Positions 36,063 to 45,991 of a stretch of DNA of 64,000 bases are shown piece after piece (positions within the stretch are counted from its first letter, which is position 1; every line of letters begins with the position of its first letter). Source of the DNA: Lysinibacillus odysseyi 34hs-1 = NBRC 100172 (lineage in GTDB: Bacteria > Bacillota > Bacilli > Bacillales_A > Planococcaceae); NCBI RefSeq assembly GCF_001591965.1, contig NZ_BCVX01000012.1:102644-166643 (forward strand). The letters are read 5' to 3'. The position numbers were made by a program, and so were the translations under genes. A model generated the notes under the pieces. The model did not search any database and was not told where the DNA came from. It was given only the letters and a program-made list of their open reading frames with translations.

Positions 36063-37004
36063 TCATTTTTCACTCTTTGCCTTAATCCACTCTCGTAAAT
36101 TAAAGCCCAAATCGATAATACCTACTAGCACGACAAAGGAATACATCGGAACCGCAACAATAGTTGCCAGAACCTTTAAAAAGCGAGGGTAATGGAATGC
36201 ATCAATAACAAAGTGGATAAGTGAAATCCCCTGTACTGTTAGCAATACCCAAAGGATGATCGATAAATTCAGCATCACTACATAAAACGCTGAGCCATAC
36301 TCCGGCTGTACAAATAAATTGATCGATAAAACGATCAGGTAATACCATAATATTGCACGTGGCAGACGCATGTCACGAAATGGAGGAAACTTTGGCACCT
36401 CCACCTTTAATCTTTTCAAAATAGGCAAGAGGACAAGCAGCCAAATGAAGGCAAGTACAAAGATAGAAATCGTGATAGTTGCCGGCAGCGCCATTTCCAT
36501 CATATCGAACGCTTGCTTCAGCTGTTCTTCCATTTGTGCCTCTCCGCCTGTAATTTGCGCGGAGTATTCCAGCGACTCACTGTACGTGTCCTGGGCTAAT
36601 TGCATACTCTTTTCAATAAAATTTACATTTAAGAAATGCACTAATAGGATAAATTGAAGCGCAAAAGTAAGAAGAACCGCCGTTCCCGTCGCCATCAATA
36701 AATAAATCTTACTTTTCTTTTCCCGTAAACAATCTCCCATAACCAACCCGACAATGGCCAGAATGAGAGCAAGCGGGACAATGAGTAAATTACCTATTAG
36801 AATACTTGCAGCAACAGCTAATAAGCTTATACCAATTGCTAATTTCCGGTTATAGGTAGCACTAAACCAGGCAAGAGGAAGCGGGGCAAAAACGAAAGCT
36901 AATAAATTGATTACCGGCACATAAAAGGCAAGTGTCAGTAAGATTAAAAATAAAGCAATCATCATCGCGCCCTGCGTCATTGCTTTTGTTTGATTATTCG
37001 GCAT
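36063..37004 (-). CDS. yybS: DUF2232 membrane protein YybS
   Basis: A 313-residue polytopic protein with about eight membrane segments, YybS/DUF2232 family. This gene precedes gdpP in Bacillales. The fold resembles S-component-type transporters, but the role is unknown. It is first in the yybS-gdpP-rplI-dnaB group, 13 bp before gdpP. Confidence 0.85.
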   Translation of the reverse strand: MPNNQTKAMTQGAMMIALFLILLTLAFYVPVINLLAFVFAPLPLAWFSATYNRKLAIGISLLAVAASILIGNLLIVPLALILAIVGLVMGDCLREKKSKIYLLMATGTAVLLTFALQFILLVHFLNVNFIEKSMQLAQDTYSESLEYSAQITGGEAQMEEQLKQAFDMMEMALPATITISIFVLAFIWLLVLLPILKRLKVEVPKFPPFRDMRLPRAILWYYLIVLSINLFVQPEYGSAFYVVMLNLSIILWVLLTVQGISLIHFVIDAFHYPRFLKVLATIVAVPMYSFVVLVGIIDLGFNLREWIKAKSEK

Positions 37005-37316
37005 AAAAACCTTCCTTTTTATCAGTCAAAGCATTTTTTCACTTTCTCTATTGTACCATCTTTTACGTAGACAAACAAAAACTGAAATAGAACAAATGAT
37101 TCCATTTTTTCTTCCTTTTCTTTTACAACGGCATGCCTGGAAACAGCAAATAGACTGTAGTGCCTGCCTATCTTTAATAAGCATTTGGAAAAGAAGCATG
37201 TTGTTTGCTATTACCAAAACTTTCAGGAGAAATATAGCTTGATGTGGATATCTAGAAACTAACGGCTATTTTTTCTCTCCTTCCCCTTAAACATCCATAT
37301 TTCCTATATAAAAGTA
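37005..37316. other. Intergenic region upstream of yybS
   Basis: About 310 bp holding the yybS promoter. I saw no gene: short open frames on both strands lack ribosome-binding sites. Confidence 0.3.
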
Positions 37317-37349
37317 AAACCCGGTGAAATCAAAAGATTTCCCGGGTTT
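37317..37349 (-). terminator. Terminator of the rpsF-ssb-rpsR operon
   Basis: Arms AAACCCGG-TGAAATC and GATTTCCCGGGTTT (37317-37331, 37336-37349) with a four-base loop and T run on the minus strand. Confidence 0.8.
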
Positions 37350-37356
37350 AATCATC

Positions 37357-37593
37357 TTATTTATCTTCTGCTACGAATGGAAGTAATGCCATAATACGAG
37401 CAACTTTGATTGCAGAAGTTAATTTACGTTGGTACTTTGCACTTGTGCCAGTTACGCGACGTGGTAAAATTTTACCGCGCTCAGAGATGAATTTCTTTAA
37501 AAGATCTACATCTTTGTAGTCGATGTGCGTAATGTTGTTTGAAGTGAAGTAGCAAACTTTACGGCGTTTGCGGCCTCCGCGACGTGGTGCCAT
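37357..37593 (-). CDS. rpsR: 30S ribosomal protein S18
   Basis: A 78-residue protein, complete, beginning with the basic [16 protein letters not shown] and with the conserved [12 protein letters not shown]18 pairs with S6 on the 30S platform. It contains a single cysteine (C14) and no CxxC zinc pair. Last gene of rpsF-ssb-rpsR. Confidence 0.97.
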   Translation of the reverse strand: MAPRRGGRKRRKVCYFTSNNITHIDYKDVDLLKKFISERGKILPRRVTGTSAKYQRKLTSAIKVARIMALLPFVAEDK

Positions 37594-37637
37594 TAGCGTT
37601 GTCCTCCTTTAATTATTATTGAGTGGATGTGAAGCAA

Positions 37638-38198
37638 TTAGAATGGTAAATCATCCTCTGATACTTCAATCGGCCCTTTGCTATTTGCAAATGGGTCTTC
37701 ATCCATACGTGTATAATTTTGCTGATTCTGAGGTGGTTGATTTTGCTGATAACCAAACGAATCTTGAGGAGCGCCGCCAAATTGCGGTTGCGGTGGATTA
37801 TTATAAGACGGCTGGCCGCCTCCATAATTTCCTCCCCCGTACTGCTGGTTTGGCATATTTTGTGAAGCATTGCTGCCTCCGCGCGGTTCTAGGAACTGCA
37901 CAGCGTCTGCAACGACATCTGTTGTATAAACGCGCTTACCATCTTGTCCTTCAAAGCTGCCCGTTTGAATACGACCTTCTACTCCGATCAAACTTCCCTT
38001 TTTCATGAAGTTTGCCAAGTTTTCAGCTTGCTTTCGCCAAGCAATGCAACCGATGAAGTCAGCTTCTTTTTCGCCTTGCTGGTTCGAGAATGGACGGTTT
38101 ACAGCAACTGTAAAGCGTGCCATTGGAACGCCACTCGGTGTATAACGAAGCTCTGGATCCTTCGTAAGTCTTCCAACTAATACGACACGGTTAATCAT
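37638..38198 (-). CDS. ssb: Single-stranded DNA-binding protein
   Basis: A 186-residue protein with an N-terminal OB fold (about 1-105, starting [20 protein letters not shown]). A long glycine/asparagine/glutamine/proline-rich linker follows (about 110-170), then the acidic tip EDDLPF that recruits repair and replication proteins. It lies between rpsF (39 bp) and rpsR (44 bp) in the standard operon. Confidence 0.97.
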   Translation of the reverse strand: MINRVVLVGRLTKDPELRYTPSGVPMARFTVAVNRPFSNQQGEKEADFIGCIAWRKQAENLANFMKKGSLIGVEGRIQTGSFEGQDGKRVYTTDVVADAVQFLEPRGGSNASQNMPNQQYGGGNYGGGQPSYNNPPQPQFGGAPQDSFGYQQNQPPQNQQNYTRMDEDPFANSKGPIEVSEDDLPF

Positions 38199-38237
38199 CC
38201 GTATTCAACCTCCTCATTTCAGCATGTTGTTCAAAAA

Positions 38238-38528
38238 TTATTTTTCTTCTTCGCGTACAGCGATATGACGGATAATGTCTTCGCTGATGTTAGCTAAACG
38301 AGTGTACTCATCGATTGCTTGAGAATCAGCGTTTACTTTCACGATTTGGTAGAAACCTTCGCGGAAGTCGTTGATTTCGTAAGCAAGGCGACGTTTGCCC
38401 CACTCTTTAGACTCGATGATTTCAGCGCCGTTTGAAGTTAAGATTTCGTCGAAACGAACTACTAAAGCTTTTTTCGCTTCTTCTTCAATGTTCGGGCGAA
38501 TAATGTACATTAATTCATACTTTCTCAT
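38238..38528 (-). CDS. rpsF: 30S ribosomal protein S6
   Basis: A 96-residue protein with the S6 fold: [12 protein letters not shown] at the start, the [12 protein letters not shown] strand in the middle, and no glutamate tail. First gene of the rpsF-ssb-rpsR operon. GGAGGTG precedes the ATG. Confidence 0.97.
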   Translation of the reverse strand: MRKYELMYIIRPNIEEEAKKALVVRFDEILTSNGAEIIESKEWGKRRLAYEINDFREGFYQIVKVNADSQAIDEYTRLANISEDIIRHIAVREEEK

Positions 38529-38592
38529 CTATTGTGCACCTCCTTATGGACTTGGGCTCTCCGTCTATGCGGGAGCAAGGAGTAAGTAACAT
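38529..38592 (-). promoter_or_regulatory. Possible S6:S18 autoregulatory leader of rpsF
   Basis: The 5' leader has a structured GC-rich segment (CTCCCGCATAGACGGAG) before the ribosome-binding site. Leaders of rpsF in many bacteria carry an S6:S18-binding hairpin with an exposed CCG. A CCG is present here, but I cannot confirm the fold by eye. Confidence 0.3.
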
Positions 38593-38765
38593 GTATTACT
38601 CACATCAATGAATTGTAACATAGATAGATTGGATGTTCAACATTAAAGTAGTAGTAATAGAGAAACTAAATGTTTAATATAGGAACATATATTCTTATTT
38701 TATCATAGACTTTTCCATTTACAAGTGCTTTCCTTTATAATTTTCACTATGGAGGAGGTACTTTT

Positions 38766-39305
38766 ATGCAGCCATATGTTATCCAGTTAGATCTGCCGAA
38801 AGTGATCAAGCAAAATATTATTTGGACGGTAATCGTTAGTATACTGCTGGTCAGTCTTCACTTTGCCATGCAGCCGCAGAAATTTGATCTTTCTTTCAGC
38901 TCCATCATCCTATCGACCATTTTATTTGTTCTCTATTATATTTTGCTCATTATTTTGCATGAGGCATTTCATTTATTAGGCTTTGTTATTTTTGGCAAAG
39001 TCCCGATTCGTTCGTTATCGTATGGTATTGATTTAGAAAAGGGTATCGCCTATGCAACCACTACCGAGCGTATTTCGAATGCTGCCATGAAAAAAGCGCT
39101 TCTGCTTCCTTTCTGGACAACAGGTGTCATTCCTGTACTGATTGGTTTTTGGCTCAGCAACTATACCGTTATTCTAGTTGGGGCTTTTTTGATAGCAGGT
39201 GCTGTTGGTGATTTTGCAATGTACAGAGAGCTGCGTAAATTCCCAAATGATGCCCAAATTGAAGATGACCCCAAAGAACCAAAACTCTACGTATACGAAA
39301 AATAA
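38766..39305 (+). CDS. DUF3267 family membrane protein (putative zincin peptidase)
   Basis: A 179-residue protein with about four membrane segments and the motif ILHEAFHLLGF (HExxH at about residues 62-66) inside a membrane helix. This is the mark of the DUF3267 family, predicted to be membrane metalloproteases. The ATG at 38766 follows GGAGGAGG. It is the only plus-strand gene in this stretch besides yyaC and is convergent with ychF. Substrate unknown. Confidence 0.8.
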   Translation: MQPYVIQLDLPKVIKQNIIWTVIVSILLVSLHFAMQPQKFDLSFSSIILSTILFVLYYILLIILHEAFHLLGFVIFGKVPIRSLSYGIDLEKGIAYATTTERISNAAMKKALLLPFWTTGVIPVLIGFWLSNYTVILVGAFLIAGAVGDFAMYRELRKFPNDAQIEDDPKEPKLYVYEK

Positions 39306-39308
39306 GAA

Positions 39309-39337
39309 AAGCCGATTCACTTTATGTGAATCGGCTT
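39309..39337. terminator. Shared terminator of the DUF3267 gene and ychF
   Basis: Perfect 12-bp arms AAGCCGATTCAC and complement (39309-39320, 39326-39337); T-rich continuation on the minus strand. Confidence 0.8.
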
Positions 39338-39349
39338 AGTTGATTATGA

Positions 39350-40450
39350 TTATACGTTAAATCTAAACAGCATAACATCGCCGTCTTGTACAACGTATTC
39401 CTTTCCTTCAAGGCGTACCTTGCCTGCTTCTTTTGCAGCGGCCATAGAGCCTGCAGCCACTAAGTCGTCATAAGACACTGTCTCCGCACGGATGAAGCCG
39501 CGCTCAAAGTCCGTATGGATGATTCCTGCACATTGCGGTGCCTTCATTCCTTTGCGGAATGTCCATGCACGAACCTCCTGTACGCCGGCTGTGAAATAAG
39601 TCGCCAGACCAAGCAGATTGTACGAAGCACGAATTAACTGATCTAAACCTGATTCTTTAATGCCCAGTTCTTCTAGGAACATTGCTTTTTCTTCATCATC
39701 CAGCTCAGAAATTTCTTCTTCTACTTTCGCACAAACAACGATGACTTGAGAACCTTCATTTGCTGCGTATTCTTGTACCATTTTTAAATACTTATTATTA
39801 GCCGGATCGGCCACTTCATCTTCTGATACATTTGCTACATAAAGCATAGGCTTAATCGTTAGCAGATGGAGACCCTTGATAACTTTCATTTCATCCTCTG
39901 AAAGGTCTGCGGCACGCGCCGGTTTTTCAGCTTCAAGTGCTTCTTTTACTTTCAGCAGTACCGGTTCCTCAATTAAAGCCTCTTTATCTTTTTGCTTCGC
40001 CATTTTAGAAACACGCTGCAAACGTTTTTCTACTGATTCCATATCTGCTAAAATCAGCTCTAAATTAATGACTTCGATATCGTCAATTGGATTAACTGAC
40101 CCTGCTACGTGTGTAATATTTTCATCCTCAAAGCAGCGTACTACCTGACAGATTGCGTCTACTTCACGAATGTGAGCCAGGAACTTATTCCCAAGGCCTT
40201 CTCCTTTTGAAGCTCCCTTTACAATCCCGGCGATATCCGTAAATTCAAAAGCAGTTGGAACTGTTTTCTTTGGTGTGACTAATTCTGTTAATTTATCTAA
40301 ACGCACGTCCGGTACTTCTACAATCCCTACGTTTGGATCAATTGTTGCGAATGGATAGTTGGCAGCGAGCGCCCCTGCCTTTGTAATTGCATTGAATAAT
40401 GTGGATTTACCTACGTTTGGCAATCCGACAATCCCAGCTGTTAATGCCAT
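39350..40450 (-). CDS. ychF: YchF/OLA1 family P-loop ATPase
   Basis: A 366-residue ribosome-associated NTPase of the Obg-related family. The G1 loop GLPNVGKST is near residues 8-16, and switch regions include [16 protein letters not shown]. The G4 position reads NVSE instead of NKxD, explaining the ATP preference in this family. A helical domain lies in the middle and a TGS domain at the C-terminus. The ATG at 40448-40450 is chosen by homology; nine upstream codons are probably leader. Confidence 0.94.
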   Translation of the reverse strand: MALTAGIVGLPNVGKSTLFNAITKAGALAANYPFATIDPNVGIVEVPDVRLDKLTELVTPKKTVPTAFEFTDIAGIVKGASKGEGLGNKFLAHIREVDAICQVVRCFEDENITHVAGSVNPIDDIEVINLELILADMESVEKRLQRVSKMAKQKDKEALIEEPVLLKVKEALEAEKPARAADLSEDEMKVIKGLHLLTIKPMLYVANVSEDEVADPANNKYLKMVQEYAANEGSQVIVVCAKVEEEISELDDEEKAMFLEELGIKESGLDQLIRASYNLLGLATYFTAGVQEVRAWTFRKGMKAPQCAGIIHTDFERGFIRAETVSYDDLVAAGSMAAAKEAGKVRLEGKEYVVQDGDVMLFRFNV

Positions 40451-40651
40451 GGATGGACACAACCTTTCTATGTTCAATAAGTGATTTTCAAATTTTTTTG
40501 CTCATTTTTATTTATATATATTGAATTAAATTCTTCTAAAAGCATTTGCATGCTTCTAAATGCAAGAATTTCAACTTATATACGTAATAGCTTTTCGTAT
40601 AGCCTTATCTATTATATTGATTCGGCCTTAAAAAGTCTAATGGCCCCTTAA

Positions 40652-40852
40652 TCAGGCTTCACTTACTGGTTTAATGACCTTTTTCATCTTCTTTTCAAAT
40701 TCCCGGCGAGGAATCATAACACTATGACCGCACCCTTGACATTTAATACGGATATCTGCACCCATACGGATAATTTTCCAGGCGTTTGTCCCGCAAGGAT
40801 GCTGCTTTTTCATCTCTACAATATCATTCAATTCAAACTTCTTTACTTCCAT
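40652..40852 (-). CDS. DUF951 family small protein
   Basis: A 66-residue protein with the DUF951 core HPCGTNAWKIIRMGADIRIK followed by CQGCG. Three cysteines and a histidine may bind zinc. The function is unknown. Its ATG shares a base with the end of the upstream MscS gene, so the two are co-translated. The association with ychF and MscS is conserved in Bacillales. Confidence 0.88.
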   Translation of the reverse strand: MEVKKFELNDIVEMKKQHPCGTNAWKIIRMGADIRIKCQGCGHSVMIPRREFEKKMKKVIKPVSEA

Positions 40853-41709
40853 TATTCTCCCTCCACCTTTACATCGTACTCTTCAAGTAATGTCAATAAA
40901 TCACGGCGTATAATCCCGGCCATTTTTGTATGCTGCATCGATACAGTTTTAATTTTAATACGGAGTGTTACCGCCTCTGGACTGAAGTTTTGCACGCCTG
41001 CAAGAACCGGCACCTTCGTTAACTCGTCGTATTCATCAAAAAGATTTTTTAAATAAGCTTCTACCTTCTTTTCAATTTCAGATAGATCCACTGTTGTCGG
41101 CACGACGAAATCTACAAAGGTTGAAGTATCATTGACTGAATAATTGATGACGGCTCCAATTGAACCATTAGGGATGATATATTGTTCTCCTGATGTACCC
41201 GTAATCTTCGTTGTTCGGAGACCGATTTCCATCACTGTTCCTTCCGCAGGGGTCAGCTTTATATAATCGCCTACCCCAAACTGGTCCTCAAAAATAATAA
41301 AAAATCCGCTAATGACATCTTTTACTAAGCTTTGCGCTCCAAAGGCGATAGCAACAGATGCAATCCCTGCTCCTGCAAGAAGACCCGCTACCTGAATGTT
41401 CAGCGCCGATAAAATCCCTATAATCGCCGAGAAATAAACTAAATAGGAGAGGACATTTTGCAAAAGCTTCAAAATCGTCCGTTGACGGCGCTCTGAATAA
41501 CGCAGCGGCGCCCTCATACGAATAGCAAAAAACTTTTCTATTAATTTATTTCCGACCAGTACTACTAAATAAGAAACTATCATTATAAAAGTAATTTTCA
41601 CCGATGCTACAATGATGAAATTCCATAAATCTTCACTTTTCAAATAATCCCAAAATTTCTCCGTTAACCGTTGCAGGCCTTTCAAATCATCTGCTGTTTT
41701 TTCTTCCAT
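40852..41709 (-). CDS. MscS family mechanosensitive ion channel
   Basis: A 285-residue channel: three membrane helices (about 25-50, 75-95, 100-125). The pore helix contains LAGAGIASVAIAFGAQSLV, followed by the beta domain with DQFGVGDYIKL and the cytosolic C-terminal domain. It opens under membrane tension to release solutes. The ATG at 41709 follows AGAGGTGG; the earlier in-frame start lacks a site. Confidence 0.9.
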   Translation of the reverse strand: MEEKTADDLKGLQRLTEKFWDYLKSEDLWNFIIVASVKITFIMIVSYLVVLVGNKLIEKFFAIRMRAPLRYSERRQRTILKLLQNVLSYLVYFSAIIGILSALNIQVAGLLAGAGIASVAIAFGAQSLVKDVISGFFIIFEDQFGVGDYIKLTPAEGTVMEIGLRTTKITGTSGEQYIIPNGSIGAVINYSVNDTSTFVDFVVPTTVDLSEIEKKVEAYLKNLFDEYDELTKVPVLAGVQNFSPEAVTLRIKIKTVSMQHTKMAGIIRRDLLTLLEEYDVKVEGE

Positions 41710-41816
41710 ATTTACCACCTCTTGTATAACAATGTCCAAATTTGAATATACTGCCTAAATAAAACGGACTCTTATTAAGAAAATAAAAAAATCCTATATT
41801 AAAGTGAGGTAATTGT

Positions 41817-42443
41817 ATGCAACCAATCCCGGCATTTCACTATGTTATTCATTATGAAAAAACAAGTGCCGTTTGGCAACTAAGTGAACTGTTCTTACAA
41901 CATATCCCCTTTGACCATGAACAGCTGATCTTTTGCTGTATTGGGACAGATCGGTCTACAGGAGATGCTCTTGGCCCACTTGTTGGCAATCAGCTGATTC
42001 AAGATTACGCTTTCCCGTTCAAAGTTCTTGGGACACTTGAGACACCGGTTCATGCGCTTAATTTATTGGAAACACAAGCGGAACTTGAAACAAGCACTCC
42101 TTATCCTTTTATTGTAGCAATTGATGCATGCCTTGGTGAAGAGGGCTCCATTGGCTCCATCATTGTAAAAGATGGAGCTCTTTATCCTGGAAAGGCAGTA
42201 AAAAAAGAATTGCCGCCAATCGGTGATCTTTCTATTAAAGGAGTAGTAAATGTTGGTGGCTTTATGGAAGCGATGGTACTGCAAAATACGCGCTTACATG
42301 TGACACACTCGATGAGTATGACGATTGCCCGTTCTTTGACTCTTGCCTGGCAGCGTCATTTACTAAAAAATAAACAATATGGCAACAATCACTCCGACTA
42401 CCGCAATACCCGGCAGCAAATTGGCTACTCGAATTTTCGTTAG
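41817..42443 (+). CDS. yyaC: YyaC, spore protease-like protein
   Basis: A 208-residue protein of the GPR-like YyaC family, with CIGTDRSTGDALGPLVG (residues about 40-56), LGTLETPVHALNL, IVAIDACLG and GVVNVGG. Such genes are restricted to spore formers, supporting an endospore-forming host; the substrate is unknown. It is divergent from the MscS gene. The last 27 codons overlap the end of the convergent DUF554 gene by 81 bp. Confidence 0.88.
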   Translation: MQPIPAFHYVIHYEKTSAVWQLSELFLQHIPFDHEQLIFCCIGTDRSTGDALGPLVGNQLIQDYAFPFKVLGTLETPVHALNLLETQAELETSTPYPFIVAIDACLGEEGSIGSIIVKDGALYPGKAVKKELPPIGDLSIKGVVNVGGFMEAMVLQNTRLHVTHSMSMTIARSLTLAWQRHLLKNKQYGNNHSDYRNTRQQIGYSNFR

Positions 42444-43076
42444 TCCTGCAATATTAAGACCAATTGCCATAATCATGACGCCGCCTGTCGCTGTCATTTC
42501 TTGAATGAATAGATCAAGGGCAGCTTCCGGAATGTATGTACTGATCACTCCTGCTAACAGAGCAATCGCTCCCTGGTAAATAAGGACAGGAAAAGCAGAT
42601 AGCAACACACCGATTCCTAATGTAGAAGCAAGAATAACAGCTGTGAAGCCGTCTATAATTCCTTTCGTAACAAGGACGGCATGATCATGGCGAAGACCGC
42701 TGTCGAGAGCTCCAATAATGGCCATAGAGCCAATGACAAAAATTAATGTAGCGGTCACAAATCCCTCTGCAATGGAACCTTTGCTTTTCTTGTTTGAATT
42801 TCTTTCTATCACCTTTTCAATCTGTTGGCCAAAGCGGTTGAACCAGCGCTCTAGATCTAGCCATTCCCCTACTACTGCTCCGACTACTAGGCTAATAATA
42901 ACAATAACAAAATTGCTGCTTCCAAAGCCCATCTGGATACCAAGCACCGCTACGGCAAGACCGATAATGGACAGCGCTGTTTCTTTCATCTTTTCCGGTA
43001 TATTTTGAAAAAGTCTGCCGAAAAGTGCCCCTATAATTATAAATAATGCATTTAACAATGATCCGAGTAAAACCAT
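42363..43076 (-). CDS. DUF554 family membrane protein
   Basis: A 237-residue protein with about seven membrane helices of the DUF554 (YqgA/YdfK) family: MVLLGSLLNALFIIIGALFG at the start, then GLAVAVLGIQMGFG and the repeated glycine-rich helices. Suspected transporter, function unknown. It lies between spo0J and yyaC; its 3' end overlaps yyaC on the opposite strand. Confidence 0.85.
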   Translation of the reverse strand: MVLLGSLLNALFIIIGALFGRLFQNIPEKMKETALSIIGLAVAVLGIQMGFGSSNFVIVIISLVVGAVVGEWLDLERWFNRFGQQIEKVIERNSNKKSKGSIAEGFVTATLIFVIGSMAIIGALDSGLRHDHAVLVTKGIIDGFTAVILASTLGIGVLLSAFPVLIYQGAIALLAGVISTYIPEAALDLFIQEMTATGGVMIMAIGLNIAGLTKIRVANLLPGIAVVGVIVAILFIF

Positions 43077-43101
43077 GAATAAGCTCCTCTTCCAATAAAA
43101 T

Positions 43102-43125
43102 AGAGCCCTCTTATGTGAGAGCTCT
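43102..43125 (-). terminator. soj-spo0J terminator
   Basis: Arms AGAGCCCTC and GAGAGCTCT (8 of 9 pairs), five bases past the spo0J stop; T-rich on the minus strand. Confidence 0.7.
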
Positions 43126-43129
43126 CCAT

Positions 43130-43978
43130 TTAATCTATTTGAACCTTCAAGATTTCTAAAATACGCTCTAAGTCATCCTCTGAATAAAATTCGATTTCAA
43201 TTTTCCCTTTGTTTTTATTTTTTCTTATTTGAACACCTGTACCAAAATACTCCCGCAGATGAGATTCTGTAGCTTGCACAAATACATCCTTCTTTGGCTT
43301 TTCTTTTGTTCCATGTGAAACATGAGTATTTAATTGTTGTACAAGCGCCTCCACCTGCCTTACATTCAATCCTTGGGTGATAACACGGTCAGCAATCTCT
43401 TTGATGCTTTCCTTATTTTTTAACCCAAGCAATGTACGGCCGTGTCCCATTGATAGTTTGCCTTCATTAATAAAACGGCGTACTTCTTCCGGCAGCTGCA
43501 GCAGGCGTATATGATTGGCAATATGTGACCGGCTCTTCCCTAGACGCTTTGCCAGCTCCTCTTGTGTGAAGTTTAATTTTTCAATTAAACTGCTGTATGC
43601 TTCTGCTTCTTCAACGGGGGTTAAATCTTCACGCTGCAGGTTTTCCAAAATCGCGATCTCCATCATCTGTTGTTCCGTCATCTCTTTAATGATGGCTGGC
43701 ACTTCCTTTAAACCAGCTATCTTAGCAGCGCGGAACCGCCGCTCACCTGCAATAATCTCATATTTCTTACCTGATTTCCTTACGACAAGCGGCTGAATGA
43801 TACCATGCTCCTTTATTGATTCAGCCAGCTCTTCCAGTGCCTCTTCCTTAAAAATTTTACGAGGCTGATATGGGTTGACGATCAATTTGTTTACAACGAT
43901 ATACTCTACCGTATTATCGCTATGTATGGATTCTTCAGGAAAAAATGCACTGATTCCTTTTCCTAATCCTTTAGCCAT
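43130..43978 (-). CDS. spo0J: Spo0J (ParB), chromosome partition protein
   Basis: A 282-residue ParB CTPase. The N-terminal CTP-binding domain has NPYQPRKIF and GERRFRAAK, the middle helix-turn-helix reads SHIANHIRLLQLP, and the C-terminus forms the dimer. It binds parS, loads SMC and regulates Soj. A parS-like site (43307-43322) lies within the gene, as in Bacillus. Its start overlaps the soj end by eight bases. Confidence 0.95.
   Translation of the reverse strand: MAKGLGKGISAFFPEESIHSDNTVEYIVVNKLIVNPYQPRKIFKEEALEELAESIKEHGIIQPLVVRKSGKKYEIIAGERRFRAAKIAGLKEVPAIIKEMTEQQMMEIAILENLQREDLTPVEEAEAYSSLIEKLNFTQEELAKRLGKSRSHIANHIRLLQLPEEVRRFINEGKLSMGHGRTLLGLKNKESIKEIADRVITQGLNVRQVEALVQQLNTHVSHGTKEKPKKDVFVQATESHLREYFGTGVQIRKNKNKGKIEIEFYSEDDLERILEILKVQID
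43307..43322. other. parS-like site inside spo0J
   Basis: TGTTCCATGTGAAACA differs from the parS consensus TGTTNCACGTGAAACA at one position. The location inside spo0J is the same as a known parS in Bacillus. Confidence 0.75.
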
Positions 43979-44732
43979 TTTTAATCACTTCCCTTGCTAA
44001 CTCTGTATACGTATCTGCTCCCCGTGACCTCACATCATATAAAATAATCGGTTTTCCATGACTCGGCGCCTCACTCAGCCGAACATTACGCGGGATGATC
44101 GACTTGTACACCTTTTCGCGGAAATACTTCTTTACTTCTTCAATTACCTGCAGGCCTAAATTTGTGCGCGCATCTAGCATAGTGAGCAGCACTCCTTCAA
44201 TAACGAGCTCCTTATTTAAATGTTTTTGGACGAGACGTACTGTCGATAATAGCTGACTTAGACCTTCTAACGCATAATACTCGCACTGTACAGGGATTAA
44301 TACACCATCGGCAGCGGTCAACGCATTAATCGTCAGGAGCCCTAATGAAGGCGGGCAATCAATAATAATGTAGTCAAAACCGCCCTTTACTTCATCGAGT
44401 GCCCGCTTTAGCCGGACTTCACGTGAAATGGCTGATACAAGCTCAATTTCCGCACCAGCCAAGGACATAGTAGCTGGAACAATCCATAAATTTTCAATTT
44501 TTGTTTCATGAATATAGGATTTCATCGGCTCGTCTTCGATTAATACATCATAAATACAGCCTTCTATTTCCTTCTTGTTGATTCCTACCCCGCTGGAAGC
44601 ATTTCCTTGAGGGTCGATGTCGATCAGAAGCGTTTTCTTCCCTAAATAAGCCAGACATGCGCTTAAATTTACAGATGTGGTTGTTTTCCCAACGCCGCCT
44701 TTTTGATTCGCAATGGCAATAGTTCTTCCCAT
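43971..44732 (-). CDS. soj: Soj (ParA), chromosome partition ATPase
   Basis: A 253-residue Walker-type ATPase: deviant Walker A KGGVGKTTT (residues about 10-18), Walker A' DIDPQGN, Walker B IIIDCPPSLGLL. Monomer/dimer switching by ATP regulates DnaA and partition with Spo0J. The ATG at 44732 follows GCAGGTGC; seven upstream codons are leader. Confidence 0.95.
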   Translation of the reverse strand: MGRTIAIANQKGGVGKTTTSVNLSACLAYLGKKTLLIDIDPQGNASSGVGINKKEIEGCIYDVLIEDEPMKSYIHETKIENLWIVPATMSLAGAEIELVSAISREVRLKRALDEVKGGFDYIIIDCPPSLGLLTINALTAADGVLIPVQCEYYALEGLSQLLSTVRLVQKHLNKELVIEGVLLTMLDARTNLGLQVIEEVKKYFREKVYKSIIPRNVRLSEAPSHGKPIILYDVRSRGADTYTELAREVIKNG

Positions 44733-44909
44733 TTGTGCACCTGCTTTCAACACATTATTCGTTTAATCGCTCTCTATTTACACGAAACTTTCTAAACTAA
44801 TACTCTTTTATTTTAGCAAAAAGGAAGCGATGAGTCGTCAAAATATTCATAAATTTAAAGTTATTGGATAATCTGTACACAAATGAAGCCTGTTTATAAT
44901 TTAAAAAAA

Positions 44910-44933
44910 CTCCCGAACGGGCTTGTCCGGGAG
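44910..44933 (-). terminator. noc terminator
   Basis: CTCCCGAAC/GTCCGGGAG stem followed by a seven-T run on the minus strand, just past the noc stop. Confidence 0.85.
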
Positions 44934-44940
44934 CTATATA

Positions 44941-45828
44941 CTATTTTCTTTTCGGTATTCTTACCGTAATTTGATAGTAATCCTCGTTATCTTCCTCTTC
45001 AGTTTTCACATCGATTCCGCTCTTTGTGACCATCGATAACGATTGTTTAATTGTATTAAGGGCAATTCGTACATCTTTACTAATCGCTTTACGCTGCGCC
45101 CTTTTTGGCTTTGGTTTCTCCTCAGGCTCTTCTTCCTGCGGATGTAGGATTTGCTGAATTTGATCTTCAAGCTGCCGAACATTCCAATCATATTCCTTTA
45201 CGGCCGCAATTAACTGCATTTGAAGCTGTTCATCTTTAATAGAAATCAAAGCACGTGCATGCCGCTCACTGATTTCCCTTTGTAAAATAGCATCTTGCAC
45301 AAATTGCGGAAGTTTCAGCAGACGGATTTTGTTCGCTACGGTTGACTGCCCTTTTCCGAGACGCTGAGCAAGCGCTTCCTGCGTTAGTGAATGAAGTTCC
45401 AGCAATTGCTGATATGCCAACGCCTCTTCGATTGCTGTCAATTCCTCACGCTGCAGATTTTCAATCAGCGCTATCGAAGCTGTTTCTTTATCATTTAATG
45501 TGCGGACAATTGCCGGTACTTCTTTCCATTCTAATTTTTTCATTGCACGGTATCGGCGTTCACCTGCAATAATTTCATACATTCCTTCTGCTTCCGAGCT
45601 TGGACGTAAGACAATTGGCTGAATGACTCCATGAGTATGAATCGTTCTTGATAACTCTTCAATTTTTTCATCATCAAAAACTGTTCGGGGCTGGAAACGA
45701 TTCGGAACTATTTTTTCAATTGGAATTTTCACTACTTCTTCTGTAGCTGTACTCACCACTTCTACTTCACTTTCCACTTCGGATTCCTGCTTTCCGCCTC
45801 CGAACCAACGTGAAAAAGGACTCTTCAT
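44941..45828 (-). CDS. noc: Noc, nucleoid occlusion protein
   Basis: A 295-residue ParB-like CTPase. The N-terminal amphipathic segment [14 protein letters not shown] attaches to the membrane, followed by IVPNRFQPR and GERRYRAMK of the CTP domain and the helix-turn-helix [13 protein letters not shown]. The membrane-binding head and the rsmG-noc-soj-spo0J order separate it from Spo0J. It blocks Z-ring assembly over DNA bound at Noc sites. AAAGGTGGTG precedes the ATG. Confidence 0.93.
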   Translation of the reverse strand: MKSPFSRWFGGGKQESEVESEVEVVSTATEEVVKIPIEKIVPNRFQPRTVFDDEKIEELSRTIHTHGVIQPIVLRPSSEAEGMYEIIAGERRYRAMKKLEWKEVPAIVRTLNDKETASIALIENLQREELTAIEEALAYQQLLELHSLTQEALAQRLGKGQSTVANKIRLLKLPQFVQDAILQREISERHARALISIKDEQLQMQLIAAVKEYDWNVRQLEDQIQQILHPQEEEPEEKPKPKRAQRKAISKDVRIALNTIKQSLSMVTKSGIDVKTEEEDNEDYYQITVRIPKRK

Positions 45829-45991
45829 CCAAAGGCACCACCTTTAAGAAACTAACTTGCTCCATATTATTATTATTTATGATTCTAGGGAAAATGTACA
45901 TAGTCCAATAATCGATAATTTCATGCATTTTGTCGTAAATATAAATGTATATGCTCCAAACTGACGAATTATTTCTAATTTCCGCTTTTTT

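Noticed and set aside
37334..37349. ATTTCCCGGG, similar to the Noc-binding consensus ATTTCCCGGGAAAT
   Set aside because: The right half does not match; the sequence is one arm of the rpsR terminator hairpin.
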